Part shown: in pieces, positions 41,727 through 50,637 of the stretch
Layout of the letters: the number at the start of each line of letters is the position of its first letter
How positions within the stretch are numbered: the stretch's first letter is position 1
From: Myxococcota bacterium
Lineage (GTDB): Bacteria; Myxococcota_A; UBA9160; UBA6930
Direction: 5' to 3'
DNA length: 64,000 nt
Assembly (NCBI GenBank): GCA_028285625.1
Contig: JANQOX010000022.1
Location: 248,001-312,000 of the forward strand
Made by a program: the position numbers and the translations under genes
The notes under the pieces: generated by a model
The model's database searches: none
Told to the model about the DNA's origin: nothing
The model's input: the letters and a program-made list of their open reading frames with translations, nothing else

Positions 41727-42680
41727 CTATGCCGGGCGACCGAGGGTGTCGCGGGGCGACTCGCCGAACAGGCGCCGGTAGTTGGTCGCCATCCGGCCGA
41801 GCTCGAAGAAGCCCAGCTCGTTCGCCTCTGCGGTGATCGTGGTGCGGTCGGGCCCCCCGCGGTAGAGCCGCGCCCGCAGCAGGTTCAGGCGGATCAGCTC
41901 GTTGAATCGCCGGGGCCCCACCCCGAGCTCCGTGCGGAAGGCGAGGAACAGGCTCCGGCGCGAGACCCCGAGGTCGCGGGCCAGGGTTTCGACCTTTGCA
42001 CTTTTTGCATAGTCGAGGTCGTCCAGGCGCTCCCGAACCCGGCGGACCAGCGACCCGGACGCGACCCGCGTGCGTGGCCGGTCCGGCGCACGCGCGCCGT
42101 CGAGCCAGGGCTGCAGCACGAGCTCCAGCTGATCGAGGATCAGCTCGGACCATCGCCAGCGGTGCACCCGGAGCCAGTCATCGGACGCCGTGGGCCTGGC
42201 CCTCGAGAACACGGCCAGCGCGGCATCCACCGTGGACTCGAGCGCGTGCGCAGCGTTCTCCGGGACGCGCGCGGTGGTCGCCGGGCTACAGCGCCACGCC
42301 AGCTCGGCCGCCAAGGCGGCATCGAAGGTGACCTCGAGGGTCCGGTACACCCCGTCGGTCAGCAGATCGAGCTGCCCGCCCGGCCGCAGCAGGCTGCCCA
42401 GTGCGGGGGAGAGCTCGGCGCCCCCACAACGGGCGGCACCCGCGGACTCCGACAGCAGGGCGAATCGCCACTCGCCGGGGCCCATCCGGTCCTCCCACAG
42501 GTGGCTGCCGTCCGCCGACACGCGGAGGAGCCGCATGCGACCCAGGTCGAGCGAGCGGGCATCGAGGATCGCGGGGCCCGCTGAGACCTGAACAAACCGC
42601 GTTTCGGTGCTGGTCTGCTCGCGGTAGAACGACGCCAGCGTGTCCGCGTCGGCGAGGTCGATCCGGTGGTGCTCGGTCAC
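41727..42680 (-). CDS. AraC-family regulator (module 1)
   Basis: 317 aa from GTG 42680 (GAGG six bases upstream). C-terminal double HTH: KVETLARDLGVSRRSLFLAFRTELG and TITAEANELGFFELGRMATNYRRLFGESP (quoted in part). The N-terminal region is a sensing domain of unknown ligand. It is divergent from the exported ureohydrolase at 42910 across a 229-bp spacer. The pair is a paralogous copy of the next module: the other AraC has the same FRT-LGVGP and FGESPR blocks. Confidence 0.9.
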   Translation of the reverse strand: MTEHHRIDLADADTLASFYREQTSTETRFVQVSAGPAILDARSLDLGRMRLLRVSADGSHLWEDRMGPGEWRFALLSESAGAARCGGAELSPALGSLLRPGGQLDLLTDGVYRTLEVTFDAALAAELAWRCSPATTARVPENAAHALESTVDAALAVFSRARPTASDDWLRVHRWRWSELILDQLELVLQPWLDGARAPDRPRTRVASGSLVRRVRERLDDLDYAKSAKVETLARDLGVSRRSLFLAFRTELGVGPRRFNELIRLNLLRARLYRGGPDRTTITAEANELGFFELGRMATNYRRLFGESPRDTLGRPA

Positions 42681-42909
42681 GGACACCTCATCGCGGGCCG
42701 ATGTTCGCGTTGCCAGCGGTAGGCGGCAAGCGGGTGCCGGCGTCTCGGTGCGGGGGCGCCCATGCACGGGGTGCACAGGCAAGCCGCCAGGGCGATGCGA
42801 GCCTTCGGGAAGCGGGGCCATAGGGGGTTCCGACCGCGGTCGGGCTGCGCGGTCGGCGATTCGGGTCCTTCCGTCGTGCCGGCGAGCCCGATCCAAGGAG
42901 AGAACCGGG

Positions 42910-44184
42910 ATGCTGAACTGCCTGTCCAATCTCGCGCTGGCCGCGGCCTGCCTGCTGCTTCTGGCACCCGCTCCGGCGCTCGGCCAGGACAACCCGGCGC
43001 CCGATCTCGACTCGCAGCCGAAGGTCGATGGCCTGCCGGCGGGGCTCCAGCCGTGGCGGGATCCGGAGAACCCGCAGGTCCAGATCCTCGACCCGGGCTG
43101 GAACAAGTACTACCTGCGCAAGGACATGGTCGGCGACAACCCGAAGCGCGAGCCCGGCCCCATCGACCTGCAGCGCTACTACGTGGCCCCCACCAAGCAC
43201 GCATTTCCGACCTACTTCGGCCTGCCCGTCGCGATGACGACGGAGGACCTCGAGGCTGGGGAGGTCGACGTGGCGATCGTCGGGGCACCGTCCAGCTTCA
43301 ACCCGGCCGATGGCAATGGTTGGGCGGCGAACTACATGCGCCTGATCCACAACTACGACTTCGCCCAGACCGGGCACGACATGTGGTTCAACAACGAGTA
43401 CTTCGACATCCTGAACGTCGTCGACTACGGCAACGCGAACGCGCACCCCTCGCTGATGGTGCAGAACTTTGCGGACCAGGCCCTGGTGTTCAAGGAGATC
43501 CTCGACGCCGGCGCCATTCCCTTCGTCATCGGCGGTGACCACGGCACACAGGTGGCGTCGCTGATGGCGCTCTACGACCACTACGGCCCGAAGAGCTTCA
43601 CGACGGTGCACTTCGATGCGCACACCGACCTCGCCCCGCCCGACGGCCGCCTGGGCATGTTCACCCACGGCGGAGCCGCGCTGCGCTTTGCGCACGAGCG
43701 GGGGCTGGCCGACGGCGACCAGATCTTCCACGTGGGCCTGCGCGGCGCCTACGAGAGTGTCGAGCGCATGAACTGGATGTTCGAGACGCGCACGAACTAC
43801 TACTTCATGCCTCGGTTCGAACGAAACGGCTTCGACGAGACGGTCGACGAGCTGGTGGCCGAGCTGAAGGGTCGCAAGATCTACATCTCGATCGACATGG
43901 ACGTGCTCGACGGCTCGCTCGCGCCCGGCGTCTCCAACCCCGAAATCGGTGGCATGACCACGCTGCAACTGATGCGGATCCTCCGCATGCTCGCACTGCA
44001 GAACGAGATCCTCCTGATCGACTGGGTGGAGTACTCGCCGCTGCTCGACGACCGGAGGCGCAGCACCTCCAACGTGATCAGCCGCCTGATGCGCCACACG
44101 CTCGCGGCCCTGGCCGCGCGCAAGCAGGGCATCACCGACCCGAACTACGTGCACCCTGCGATGCTGAAGGACAACAGCCGCTAG
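42910..44184 (+). CDS. Exported arginase/agmatinase-family ureohydrolase (module 1)
   Basis: 424 aa from ATG 42910. Ureohydrolase fold with complete dinuclear Mn site: GGDHG (His), HFDAHTD (Asp-His-Asp) and SIDMDVLDGSLAPG (two Asp). What is unusual is the N-terminal signal peptide (LALAAACLLLLAPAPALG) and an about 100-residue N-terminal extension (GPIDLQRYYVAP), because arginases, agmatinases and guanidinobutyrases are cytoplasmic. The substrate is probably a guanidino compound in the periplasm, but the specificity loop cannot be read with confidence. Divergent from an AraC gene that most likely regulates it. Confidence 0.9.
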   Translation: MLNCLSNLALAAACLLLLAPAPALGQDNPAPDLDSQPKVDGLPAGLQPWRDPENPQVQILDPGWNKYYLRKDMVGDNPKREPGPIDLQRYYVAPTKHAFPTYFGLPVAMTTEDLEAGEVDVAIVGAPSSFNPADGNGWAANYMRLIHNYDFAQTGHDMWFNNEYFDILNVVDYGNANAHPSLMVQNFADQALVFKEILDAGAIPFVIGGDHGTQVASLMALYDHYGPKSFTTVHFDAHTDLAPPDGRLGMFTHGGAALRFAHERGLADGDQIFHVGLRGAYESVERMNWMFETRTNYYFMPRFERNGFDETVDELVAELKGRKIYISIDMDVLDGSLAPGVSNPEIGGMTTLQLMRILRMLALQNEILLIDWVEYSPLLDDRRRSTSNVISRLMRHTLAALAARKQGITDPNYVHPAMLKDNSR

Positions 44185-44190
44185 TCGGCG

Positions 44191-45123
44191 CTACGAGCAG
44201 GCCCTCGCCAGCGTCTCCCGGGGCGACTCGCCGAAGCGCTGACGGTACAGGCCGGCCAGCCGACCGGGATTCGCGAAGCCCAGCTCGAGGGCGATGCGCG
44301 TCACGCTCGTTTCGCCCGCATGCGCGGCCCGCAGCCGGGCGTGAAGCCGATCGAGGCGTCGCAGCTGCAGGTAGCGGTGCGGCCCGACGCCGAGCACGGT
44401 GCGGAAGGCGTGGAAGAGCGTCCGGCGGGGCACGCCCAGCGACTCGGCCAGGTCGGCCACCTCGAGGCGCGCGTCGTCGCCATGGGCGTCGAGGTGCGCC
44501 TTGGCCCGCCGCACCAGGTCGTAGCGGTTCGATCCGCCCAGCAGGGCCCCGTCGGCGGGCGGCCGCCACCGCTCGAGGACGGGATCCAGGGCATCGAGCA
44601 CGCGATCGCGCGGCTCGACGAGCGCCGCCCCAGCACCGCTTGCCTCACTCGAGGCCAGAGCCGTCGCGACGCGACAGGCGCCGGTGAGCCGCTGCAGGTC
44701 CGGGCGCGATACGTCGCGCAACGGGTCGCCACCCACCGCCCAACCGAGCTCCCCGGCCAGCGAGGGGTCGACGGTGACCTCGAGCGTCTCGAGGGGCCCG
44801 CGCATGACGTAGTCCAACTCCTCGCCCGGGAGCCAGACCTGCACGGTCTGCGGACCCGCCTCCACTCCGCGCACCGTCACGCGGCCTCGGCTCCGGGTCG
44901 CAAACCCCAGCATGAGGCCCTCGCCCTGCATGTGATCGCGGAAGCTGCAATCCACGTCCGTGCGAGACCAGATGAGCGTGACGCCGTCGAGCGAGACGGT
45001 CTGCATCCGGTGGCCCCCACGGCCCCGGGAGAGCTGCAGGTAGTCCGGCACCATTCCGCTCGCCTGCTGGTAGAACGCCTTCATCTCGTCGGGGCCATAG
45101 ATCGTGCGGGTCTCGACGCTCAT
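44191..45123 (-). CDS. AraC-family regulator (module 2)
   Basis: 310 aa from ATG 45123. C-terminal double HTH: EVADLAESLGVPRRTLFHAFRTVLGV and RIALELGFANPGRLAGLYRQRFGESP (in part). The N-terminal domain is divergent from that of module 1. It ends 6 bp after the module-1 ureohydrolase gene (convergent) and is divergent from the module-2 ureohydrolase at 45301, across a spacer carrying CATCNNTGCA repeats. Probably controls that gene in response to a guanidino-type effector, by inference from the context. Confidence 0.9.
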   Translation of the reverse strand: MSVETRTIYGPDEMKAFYQQASGMVPDYLQLSRGRGGHRMQTVSLDGVTLIWSRTDVDCSFRDHMQGEGLMLGFATRSRGRVTVRGVEAGPQTVQVWLPGEELDYVMRGPLETLEVTVDPSLAGELGWAVGGDPLRDVSRPDLQRLTGACRVATALASSEASGAGAALVEPRDRVLDALDPVLERWRPPADGALLGGSNRYDLVRRAKAHLDAHGDDARLEVADLAESLGVPRRTLFHAFRTVLGVGPHRYLQLRRLDRLHARLRAAHAGETSVTRIALELGFANPGRLAGLYRQRFGESPRETLARACS

Positions 45124-45199
45124 CAGCGACCTCGACCCTAGCGCCCACAGGACGACTCGCAGGGGGCGCGGCCTCGCCGGGCCGGCACTCGGCCCCTCC

Positions 45200-45269
45200 C
45201 ATCGGTGCATTTCCCACCCATCCTTGCACTATCTGGCTGTTTCGACTCGGGCCATGCTGCCATCTTGCA
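45200..45269. promoter_or_regulatory. CATCNNTGCA repeats in the AraC/ureohydrolase spacer
   Basis: CATCGGTGCA (45200-45209) and CATCCTTGCA (45219-45228) lie 19 bp apart, close to two helical turns; a one-base-shorter variant CATCTTGCA lies at 45261-45269. The copies sit between the two divergent starts (45123 and 45301) and are candidate sites for the module-2 AraC protein. Confidence 0.5.
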
Positions 45270-45300
45270 GTGCGTTCGAAGCCTGCCCAAGGAGCTGCCC

Positions 45301-46563
45301 GTGATCCGCACCCTCTTCGTCGCCACCGCCCTCATCGGCCTCGCCACCGTCGGCGCCGAGGCCCAGGTCAACAAGGCCTGGGTCGACGAGGCGCCCAAGG
45401 AAGAGCGCGCCCCCATGCCGCACATCGACCCCGAGCAGCCCGACCGGATGGTGATCCGCCAGGACAAGGCGACGAACATCTGGCGGGAGCTGCGCGACTC
45501 GGCCCGCAATCCCGAACGCACCCCCGGCCCGATCGACATCCAGCGCTACCAGGTGCAGTTGGAGTCCGTCGGCATCAAGACCTTCTTCCACCTGCCCGTC
45601 GCGCTGAACCAGGAAGACCTCGTGGCCGGCAAGGTGGACGTCGCCATCTTCGGGGCGCCGACCGGGGCGCTGCCCCATTCGGCCGGTGCGATGTGGGCGC
45701 CGGCCGAGGTGCGGCACACGCGCGACTGGGGCGGCTACGGCGACCCCAAGTTTCCGCTGAGCTGGCTCGAGTACGAAACCCTGATCAATCCGTTCGGGAG
45801 CCTCAACGTCGTGGACTACGGCGATGCGGGCACCAACCCCTACAACCAGTCGCACACCCTCGAGGAGATCCGCCGCATGACGCGCGAGATCGCCGAGACG
45901 GGTGCGATCCCGTTCGCCGTGGGCGGCGACCACTCCGTGCCGAACGGGACCTACCGCGGCATCGTGGACGTCTACGGGCGCAAGAACGTGGGCTTCCTGC
46001 ACTTCGACGTGCACCTCGATCGAGGCACGGGCAAGTTCGGCGCGTTCTACCACTCGGGCAGCTACATGAACATGGCCGTGGAAGAGGGCCTGCTGGACGG
46101 CAAGGAGGTGGTGCAGTTCGGGATGGGCGCCCCGGCCTTCGGTGAGGACCTCTACGACGAGATCCTCGAGGAGGGCGGCCACGTCTACCACCTGCACGAG
46201 ATCCTGCGCGACGGGGTCGACGCGACCTTCGACAAGATCTACGAGAACTTCAAGGACGTGGAGCTCATCTACGTCTCGTTCGACGTGGACGTGTTCGACG
46301 TGGCCTACGCCCCCGGCACCGGCTCGAGCGAGCCCACGGCCATGATCCCGCGCGAGCTGTTCCCGCAGCTGCGCGAGTTCGCCGCGACCAAGACGATCGT
46401 GGGCTTCGACATCGTCGAGTTCAACCCCTACTACGACAACAAAGGCCAGCAGACCGCGCGCCTCGTGCGTCGTATCATGTTCCAGTTCCTGACCGGCATC
46501 GCGATGAAGAAGGACGGGGTCGACCCGAAGTACATCCATCCCCGGGTGAGCGGTAAGCCCTAG
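45301..46563 (+). CDS. Exported arginase/agmatinase-family ureohydrolase (module 2)
   Basis: 420 aa from GTG 45301, with AAGGAG six bases upstream. Signal peptide (FVATALIGLATVGAEA). Mn-binding motifs are complete: GGDHS, HFDVHLD and SFDVDVFDVAYAPG. The extension with GPIDIQRY matches the GPIDLQRY of module 1, and the LPVA, LVAGKVDVAIFGAP blocks align with it. The two differ much more in the specificity regions (for example GAMWAPAEVRH here versus GNGWAANYMRL), suggesting different guanidino substrates. Paralogue of the module-1 enzyme in a duplicated AraC-enzyme unit. Confidence 0.9.
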   Translation: MIRTLFVATALIGLATVGAEAQVNKAWVDEAPKEERAPMPHIDPEQPDRMVIRQDKATNIWRELRDSARNPERTPGPIDIQRYQVQLESVGIKTFFHLPVALNQEDLVAGKVDVAIFGAPTGALPHSAGAMWAPAEVRHTRDWGGYGDPKFPLSWLEYETLINPFGSLNVVDYGDAGTNPYNQSHTLEEIRRMTREIAETGAIPFAVGGDHSVPNGTYRGIVDVYGRKNVGFLHFDVHLDRGTGKFGAFYHSGSYMNMAVEEGLLDGKEVVQFGMGAPAFGEDLYDEILEEGGHVYHLHEILRDGVDATFDKIYENFKDVELIYVSFDVDVFDVAYAPGTGSSEPTAMIPRELFPQLREFAATKTIVGFDIVEFNPYYDNKGQQTARLVRRIMFQFLTGIAMKKDGVDPKYIHPRVSGKP

Positions 46564-46616
46564 GTCTGGCGAGCGTGCTCCGCGCGGCGCTCCGGCCCTG
46601 CTAACGTCCGCGCGCG

Positions 46617-47465
46617 ATGACCGAGCAGCCCGCGGCCTCGTTCCTGCGTAGGGCGGCACGCGAGCCGCTCGTGCAGTTCGCGCTGCTCGCATCCGTCCTG
46701 TTCGCGGCGGGTGCGCTGCGCGAGCGGGCCGATCGCCAGGTGATCCGCGTGGAGCGGGTGACGGTGGCGTTCCTGATCGAGCAACAGGAGGAGCTTCTCC
46801 TGCGTCCGCTGCGCGCCGACGAGCGCCGCGACATCGTCGAGGGCTTCCTCGAGGACGAGATCCTCCTGCGAGAGGCCTACGCGCGCGGCATGGACCGCAC
46901 GCCTTCCATCCGGGCCCAGCTGCTCCGGGCCATGCGCTTCCTGCTCGCCGCGGACGTGCCCTCCCCCACGGAGGACGACCTGCGGGCGCTCTACGAGGAG
47001 ACGCGCGACGAGCAGAGGACCACGCCGTCGCTCGACTTCGACCACGTGTTCTACGCCGACCCGGCACGCGTGCCCGACGACCTGCTCGCGTCGCTGCGAG
47101 CCGGCGCGGATCACCGCGCACTCGGCGAGGAGCGGCTGCTCGCAGGCGGTGACATGAAACGCACCACCCAGGCGCAGCTCGTGCGCGGGCTCGGCGCGGA
47201 GTCGGCACGGGAGATCCTCGCGATCGAGGACTCGAGCTGGCACGGGCCCTTCCGCTCGGCGCTCGGCGTGCACTACCTGCGCATCGCGGGGCGTCACCCC
47301 GCCCGCCCCCTCAGCTTCGAGGAGTCGGAGGCGTACCTGCGCGCGCTCTACCCCGTGGCCCGCAGCCGGGACGCCCTCGAGGCCCAGGTGGAAGAGCTGC
47401 GCCAGGGCTACGAGATCGTGGTGGAGGACGGCGTGGCGGAGCTCCTCGAGTCCGGCGATGGCTAG
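46617..47465 (+). CDS. Membrane-anchored parvulin-like peptidyl-prolyl isomerase
   Basis: 282 aa. An uncleaved N-terminal anchor (FALLASVLFAAGAL) precedes a SurA/PpiD-like helical region (EDEILLREAYARGMDRTP) and a parvulin-like domain (LDFDHVFYADPARVP, then LGEERLLAGGDMK, SWHGPFRSALGVHYLRI). The parvulin domain is degenerate, so it may be a chaperone rather than an active isomerase. Its stop overlaps the following HupE gene by 8 bases, so it is the first gene of a four-gene unit. Such PPIase-HupE pairs occur in several proteobacteria; the folding client could be the HupE protein itself. Confidence 0.83.
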   Translation: MTEQPAASFLRRAAREPLVQFALLASVLFAAGALRERADRQVIRVERVTVAFLIEQQEELLLRPLRADERRDIVEGFLEDEILLREAYARGMDRTPSIRAQLLRAMRFLLAADVPSPTEDDLRALYEETRDEQRTTPSLDFDHVFYADPARVPDDLLASLRAGADHRALGEERLLAGGDMKRTTQAQLVRGLGAESAREILAIEDSSWHGPFRSALGVHYLRIAGRHPARPLSFEESEAYLRALYPVARSRDALEAQVEELRQGYEIVVEDGVAELLESGDG

Positions 47466-48477
47466 ACCCGTCCTCCTCGCGGCCGCCGTGCTCGTGCTGG
47501 GGGTACAGCCCGCCGCCGCGCACGACCTCGGCGTGGCCAAGGTGCGGCTCGACCAGACCGGCGAGACCACCTACTCACTCTCGGTGGCTGCGAGCCCCAC
47601 GATGCGCGGCGCGTATCGCGACCCGGTCCTCCCCGAGCGCGCAAGGCGCGTGGATCTCGAGACCGGCGCGTCGGGCAGCTCGCGGCTCGGCCAGCTGCGC
47701 TGGGACTTCACCACCGGCGACGGACCGCTCGTCGCCGGCGACGTGCTCCACCTGCCCTGGGACCGCGAGGGCGCCATGGTGACCGCTCGCTGGCTCGACG
47801 GGAGCGAGGCGCGCTTCTTCTTCGCGAAGGGCGACGCTGGAACCGACGTCGAGCTCGCCTACCTGAAGGCGGGCTCCGGCTCTTTCGCCGAGACGGTTCG
47901 CCGCTACACGGTGCTCGGCATCGAGCACATCCTGCTCGGCTTCGACCACCTGCTGTTCGTGCTGGGGCTGCTGTTCCTCGTTGCGGGTGGGTGGCAGCTC
48001 GCGAAGACGATCACCGCGTTCACCGTGGCCCACAGCATCACGCTCGGGCTTGCGACCCTGGGCTTCCTCGACGTGCCGGCGAAAGCCGTGGACGCGATCG
48101 TGGCCCTCAGCATCGTCTTCCTGGGCGTGGAGATCCTGGAGAAGCAGCGCGGGCGAGAAACGCTCGCCGCGCGCTACCCGTGGGCCGTGGCCTTCGGCTT
48201 CGGCCTCGTTCACGGGCTCGGCTTCGCCGGAGCGCTGAACGCGCTCGGGCTGCCGGAGCGCGAGATCCCCCCTGCCCTGCTCTTCTTCAACGTGGGCGTC
48301 GAGATCGGGCAGCTCCTGTTCGTGCTCTGCTTCCTCGTGCTGTCGTGGGCGCTCGCGCGGCTCGAGGTGGTTCTGCCGCGCTGGATGCGCCCGATCCCGG
48401 CCTATGCCATCGGCATCGTCGCCACGTGGTGGCTCGTGGACCGGGCCACGCTGCTGTTCTCTGCGGGGGCCGCCTAG
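47458..48477 (+). CDS. HupE/UreJ_2-family membrane protein
   Basis: 339 aa. A signal peptide (LLAAAVLVLGVQPAAAH) is followed by a roughly 130-residue soluble beta domain (about 22-130) and then six or so membrane helices. Conserved His-containing pieces IEHILLGFDHLLF, TVAHSITLG and LVHGLGFAGA are those of the HupE/UreJ_2 family, predicted Ni/Co permeases or secondary transporters. Overlaps the PPIase by 8 bases. No hydrogenase or urease gene is in the window, so the metal role is unproven. Confidence 0.9.
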   Translation: MARPVLLAAAVLVLGVQPAAAHDLGVAKVRLDQTGETTYSLSVAASPTMRGAYRDPVLPERARRVDLETGASGSSRLGQLRWDFTTGDGPLVAGDVLHLPWDREGAMVTARWLDGSEARFFFAKGDAGTDVELAYLKAGSGSFAETVRRYTVLGIEHILLGFDHLLFVLGLLFLVAGGWQLAKTITAFTVAHSITLGLATLGFLDVPAKAVDAIVALSIVFLGVEILEKQRGRETLAARYPWAVAFGFGLVHGLGFAGALNALGLPEREIPPALLFFNVGVEIGQLLFVLCFLVLSWALARLEVVLPRWMRPIPAYAIGIVATWWLVDRATLLFSAGAA

Positions 48478-49086
48478 ATGCCGAGGCGACTCCTCCTCCG
48501 GACGGGCGCGGGTACGGCCGCGGCGCTGCTGCTGGCCCGCGCGGCCGCGGCCCACACCTCCGAGGGCATGGCCGGCGGGCTCGCCAGCGGGTTCCTGCAC
48601 CCCATCCAGGGGCTCGACCACGTGATCGCCATGGTGGCCGTGGGGCTCTGGGGCGGCCAGCTCGGGCGACCGGCGCTGTGGCTTCTGCCCGTGGCCTTCC
48701 CGATGGTCATGGCGCTCGGAGGCGCCGCCGGGGCACGGGGCCTTCCCCTACCCGGGGTCGAGATCGGCATCGCGATGTCGGGGATCGTGCTCGGTGTGAT
48801 GGTCGCCGGTGCCCTGCGGCCCGCCTTGCCCGTCGCGCTGGCCCTGGTGGGGATCTTCGCCGTCTTCCACGGGCACGCCCACGGCACCGAGCTGCCGGGC
48901 GCGGCGAACCCGCTCGCCTACGGCGTGGGCTTCGTCGCATCCACCGGTCTGCTCCACCTCGCGGGCATCGCGGTCGGCCTGCTGGTGCACGTGCGGCCTG
49001 CGGGGCCCTGGGTGGTTCGAGGCTGCGGCGCCGCGATCGCGGCGGGAGGGGTGCTCTTCCTGCTGCGTCAGGTGGTCGGCGCTTGA
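48478..49086 (+). CDS. HupE/UreJ-family protein (second copy)
   Basis: 202 aa, starts one base after the stop of the previous gene. A signal-like N-terminus (LLRTGAGTAAALLLARAAAAH) suggests cleavage so that the next His starts the mature protein. HupE motifs: GFLHPIQGLDHVIAMVAVGLWG and VFHGHAHGTELP (each under 25 residues, given in part). These His/Asp residues in helices 1 and 5 bind the metal in HupE-type nickel permeases. Five or six hydrophobic segments. The short form of the family, distinct from the long HupE2 just before. Confidence 0.9.
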   Translation: MPRRLLLRTGAGTAAALLLARAAAAHTSEGMAGGLASGFLHPIQGLDHVIAMVAVGLWGGQLGRPALWLLPVAFPMVMALGGAAGARGLPLPGVEIGIAMSGIVLGVMVAGALRPALPVALALVGIFAVFHGHAHGTELPGAANPLAYGVGFVASTGLLHLAGIAVGLLVHVRPAGPWVVRGCGAAIAAGGVLFLLRQVVGA

Positions 49087-49691
49087 TGGCGATCGCGCGC
49101 GGCGCGCTGCCCTGGCTGCTCGCAGCCGGGGCCTGGGTCCCGGCCGCGAGCGCGGGCGCGCACTCACTCGGCAAGCGTCTCGGCGACTTCTACGGCGGCC
49201 TCCTGCATCCCGTGGCGACTCTCGAGCACGCGCTCCCCATCGCGGCGCTCGCGTTGCTCGCCGGACAACAGGGTCCGCGAGCGGGACGCGTACTGCTCGC
49301 GGTCTTCCCGGCGGCCATCCTCGCCGGGCTGCTCGGTCACCTGGCCCACCCGGATCTCCCGGGGAGCGATGCGTTGAACCTCGCGTCCTTCGTGCTGCTC
49401 GGCATCCTCGTGGCGGGCGCATGGCCGGTCCCGACGCCGGTCCTGGTCCTGCTCGCCACGGTCTTCGGCCTCAGCCACGGCTTCACCCACGGTGCAGAGG
49501 TCACGGGAGAGACCTCCATCGCGCTCTTCACCTCGGGCGTGGGGATCGGGGCCGCGGCCCTGGTCCTGGTCGGCGCAGCGGTCGCCATCGCGCTCGGCGA
49601 TCGCGCCGACTGGACGCGCGTGGGCATTCGGGTGGCGGGCAGCTGGGTCGCCGCCATCGGCATCCTGCTCTGGGGACTCGCGCCCGCCTGA
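49086..49691 (+). CDS. HupE/UreJ-like protein (third copy)
   Basis: 201 aa, start ATG overlaps the preceding TGA by one base (TGATG). Signal-like N-terminus (LPWLLAAGAWVPAASAGAHS), then GGLLHPVATLEHALPIAALAL and GLSHGFTHGAEVTG, which align with HPIQGLDH and FHGHAHG of the second copy. The first-helix Asp-His (LDH) is Leu-Glu-His here, so metal selectivity may differ. Completes a run of three HupE-like genes. The last helix ends at LLWGLAPA. Confidence 0.82.
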   Translation: MAIARGALPWLLAAGAWVPAASAGAHSLGKRLGDFYGGLLHPVATLEHALPIAALALLAGQQGPRAGRVLLAVFPAAILAGLLGHLAHPDLPGSDALNLASFVLLGILVAGAWPVPTPVLVLLATVFGLSHGFTHGAEVTGETSIALFTSGVGIGAAALVLVGAAVAIALGDRADWTRVGIRVAGSWVAAIGILLWGLAPA

Positions 49692-49749
49692 CCCGGCGTG
49701 GCACGCTGTGCCGCTCAGTCCAAAGCGACCGGACCACGAGGAGCGCACG

Positions 49750-50613
49750 ATGAAGATCGGTGTCCAGACCGCATTCAATGCCGCCACCCCTCCCGAGCTC
49801 TGCGGTGAGATCGGGCGCACGGCCGAGCAACACGGCTTCCACTCGCTGTGGGTCCCGGAGCACGTGGTGTTCTTCCGCGAGTACGGCTCACGCTATCCGT
49901 ACTCGGCAGACGGGCGCATCCCGGGCAACCCCGAGAGCCTGTGCGACCCGCTGGTCTCGCTCACCTGGATCGCGGCCCAGACCACGAAGATCCGCCTGGG
50001 CACGGGCATCCTGATCGTGCCCCAGCGCGACCCGGTGTATGCCGCCCGCCAGATCGCCGACCTCGACTACCTGTCGGGCGGGCGATTCGACCTCGGCATC
50101 GGCGTGGGCTGGCTGCGCGAGGAGTTCGACGCGTTGGGGATCCCGTGGGAGCGCCGCGGGGCCCGCACCGAGGAGTGCCTGGAGGTGATGAAGCGGCTCT
50201 GGTGCGATGAGGTCTCGAGCTACGACGGCGCGTTCTACTCGCTGCCGCCGTGCGTGCAGAGCCCGAAGCCCGTGCAGTCGCCGCACCCGCCGCTGATCTT
50301 CGGAGGCGAGAGCCCGGCGACGTTCCGCCGCATCGCGGCGATGGGCCAGGGATGGTTCGCGTTCGGTTTCACGCCCGATGCGCTGGGCGAGCGCCTGGCG
50401 CTGCTCGACACCGAATTGGCCGCAGTGGGCCGCACCCGGCAAGACGTGCAGATCCACGCGGCACCGCCGATGGCACCCCTCGAAGACGGAGCCCTGGGCG
50501 CCTACGAGCAGCTCGGCGTCGATCAGTTGATCCTGCCCCTGCTGGCCGGCAGCTCGGAGAAGCTGGGCGAGCGGGCGAGCCGGCTGGCGGAGGGCGTGGC
50601 CGCGTTCCTGTAG
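49750..50613 (+). CDS. LLM-class flavin-dependent (F420/FMN) oxidoreductase
   Basis: 287 aa. Luciferase-like monooxygenase (LLM) fold: GVQTAFNAATPPELC, SLWVPEHVVF, GTGILIVPQRDPVYAARQIADLDYLSGGRFDLGIGVGW, cited in part here (LDYLSGGRFDLGIGVGW), and REEFDALGIPWERRGARTEECL. This is the pattern of the TIGR03619/F420-dependent group. The cofactor may be F420 or FMN. It stands between the HupE cluster and the GST with 58 bp upstream, followed by a convergent gene. Confidence 0.9.
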   Translation: MKIGVQTAFNAATPPELCGEIGRTAEQHGFHSLWVPEHVVFFREYGSRYPYSADGRIPGNPESLCDPLVSLTWIAAQTTKIRLGTGILIVPQRDPVYAARQIADLDYLSGGRFDLGIGVGWLREEFDALGIPWERRGARTEECLEVMKRLWCDEVSSYDGAFYSLPPCVQSPKPVQSPHPPLIFGGESPATFRRIAAMGQGWFAFGFTPDALGERLALLDTELAAVGRTRQDVQIHAAPPMAPLEDGALGAYEQLGVDQLILPLLAGSSEKLGERASRLAEGVAAFL

Positions 50614-50637
50614 GCAGCCGCGCCGCGTCGATGCGAG

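Noticed and set aside
46617..49691. A hydrogenase or urease operon around the HupE genes
   Set aside because: No hydrogenase, urease or accessory gene is found nearby.
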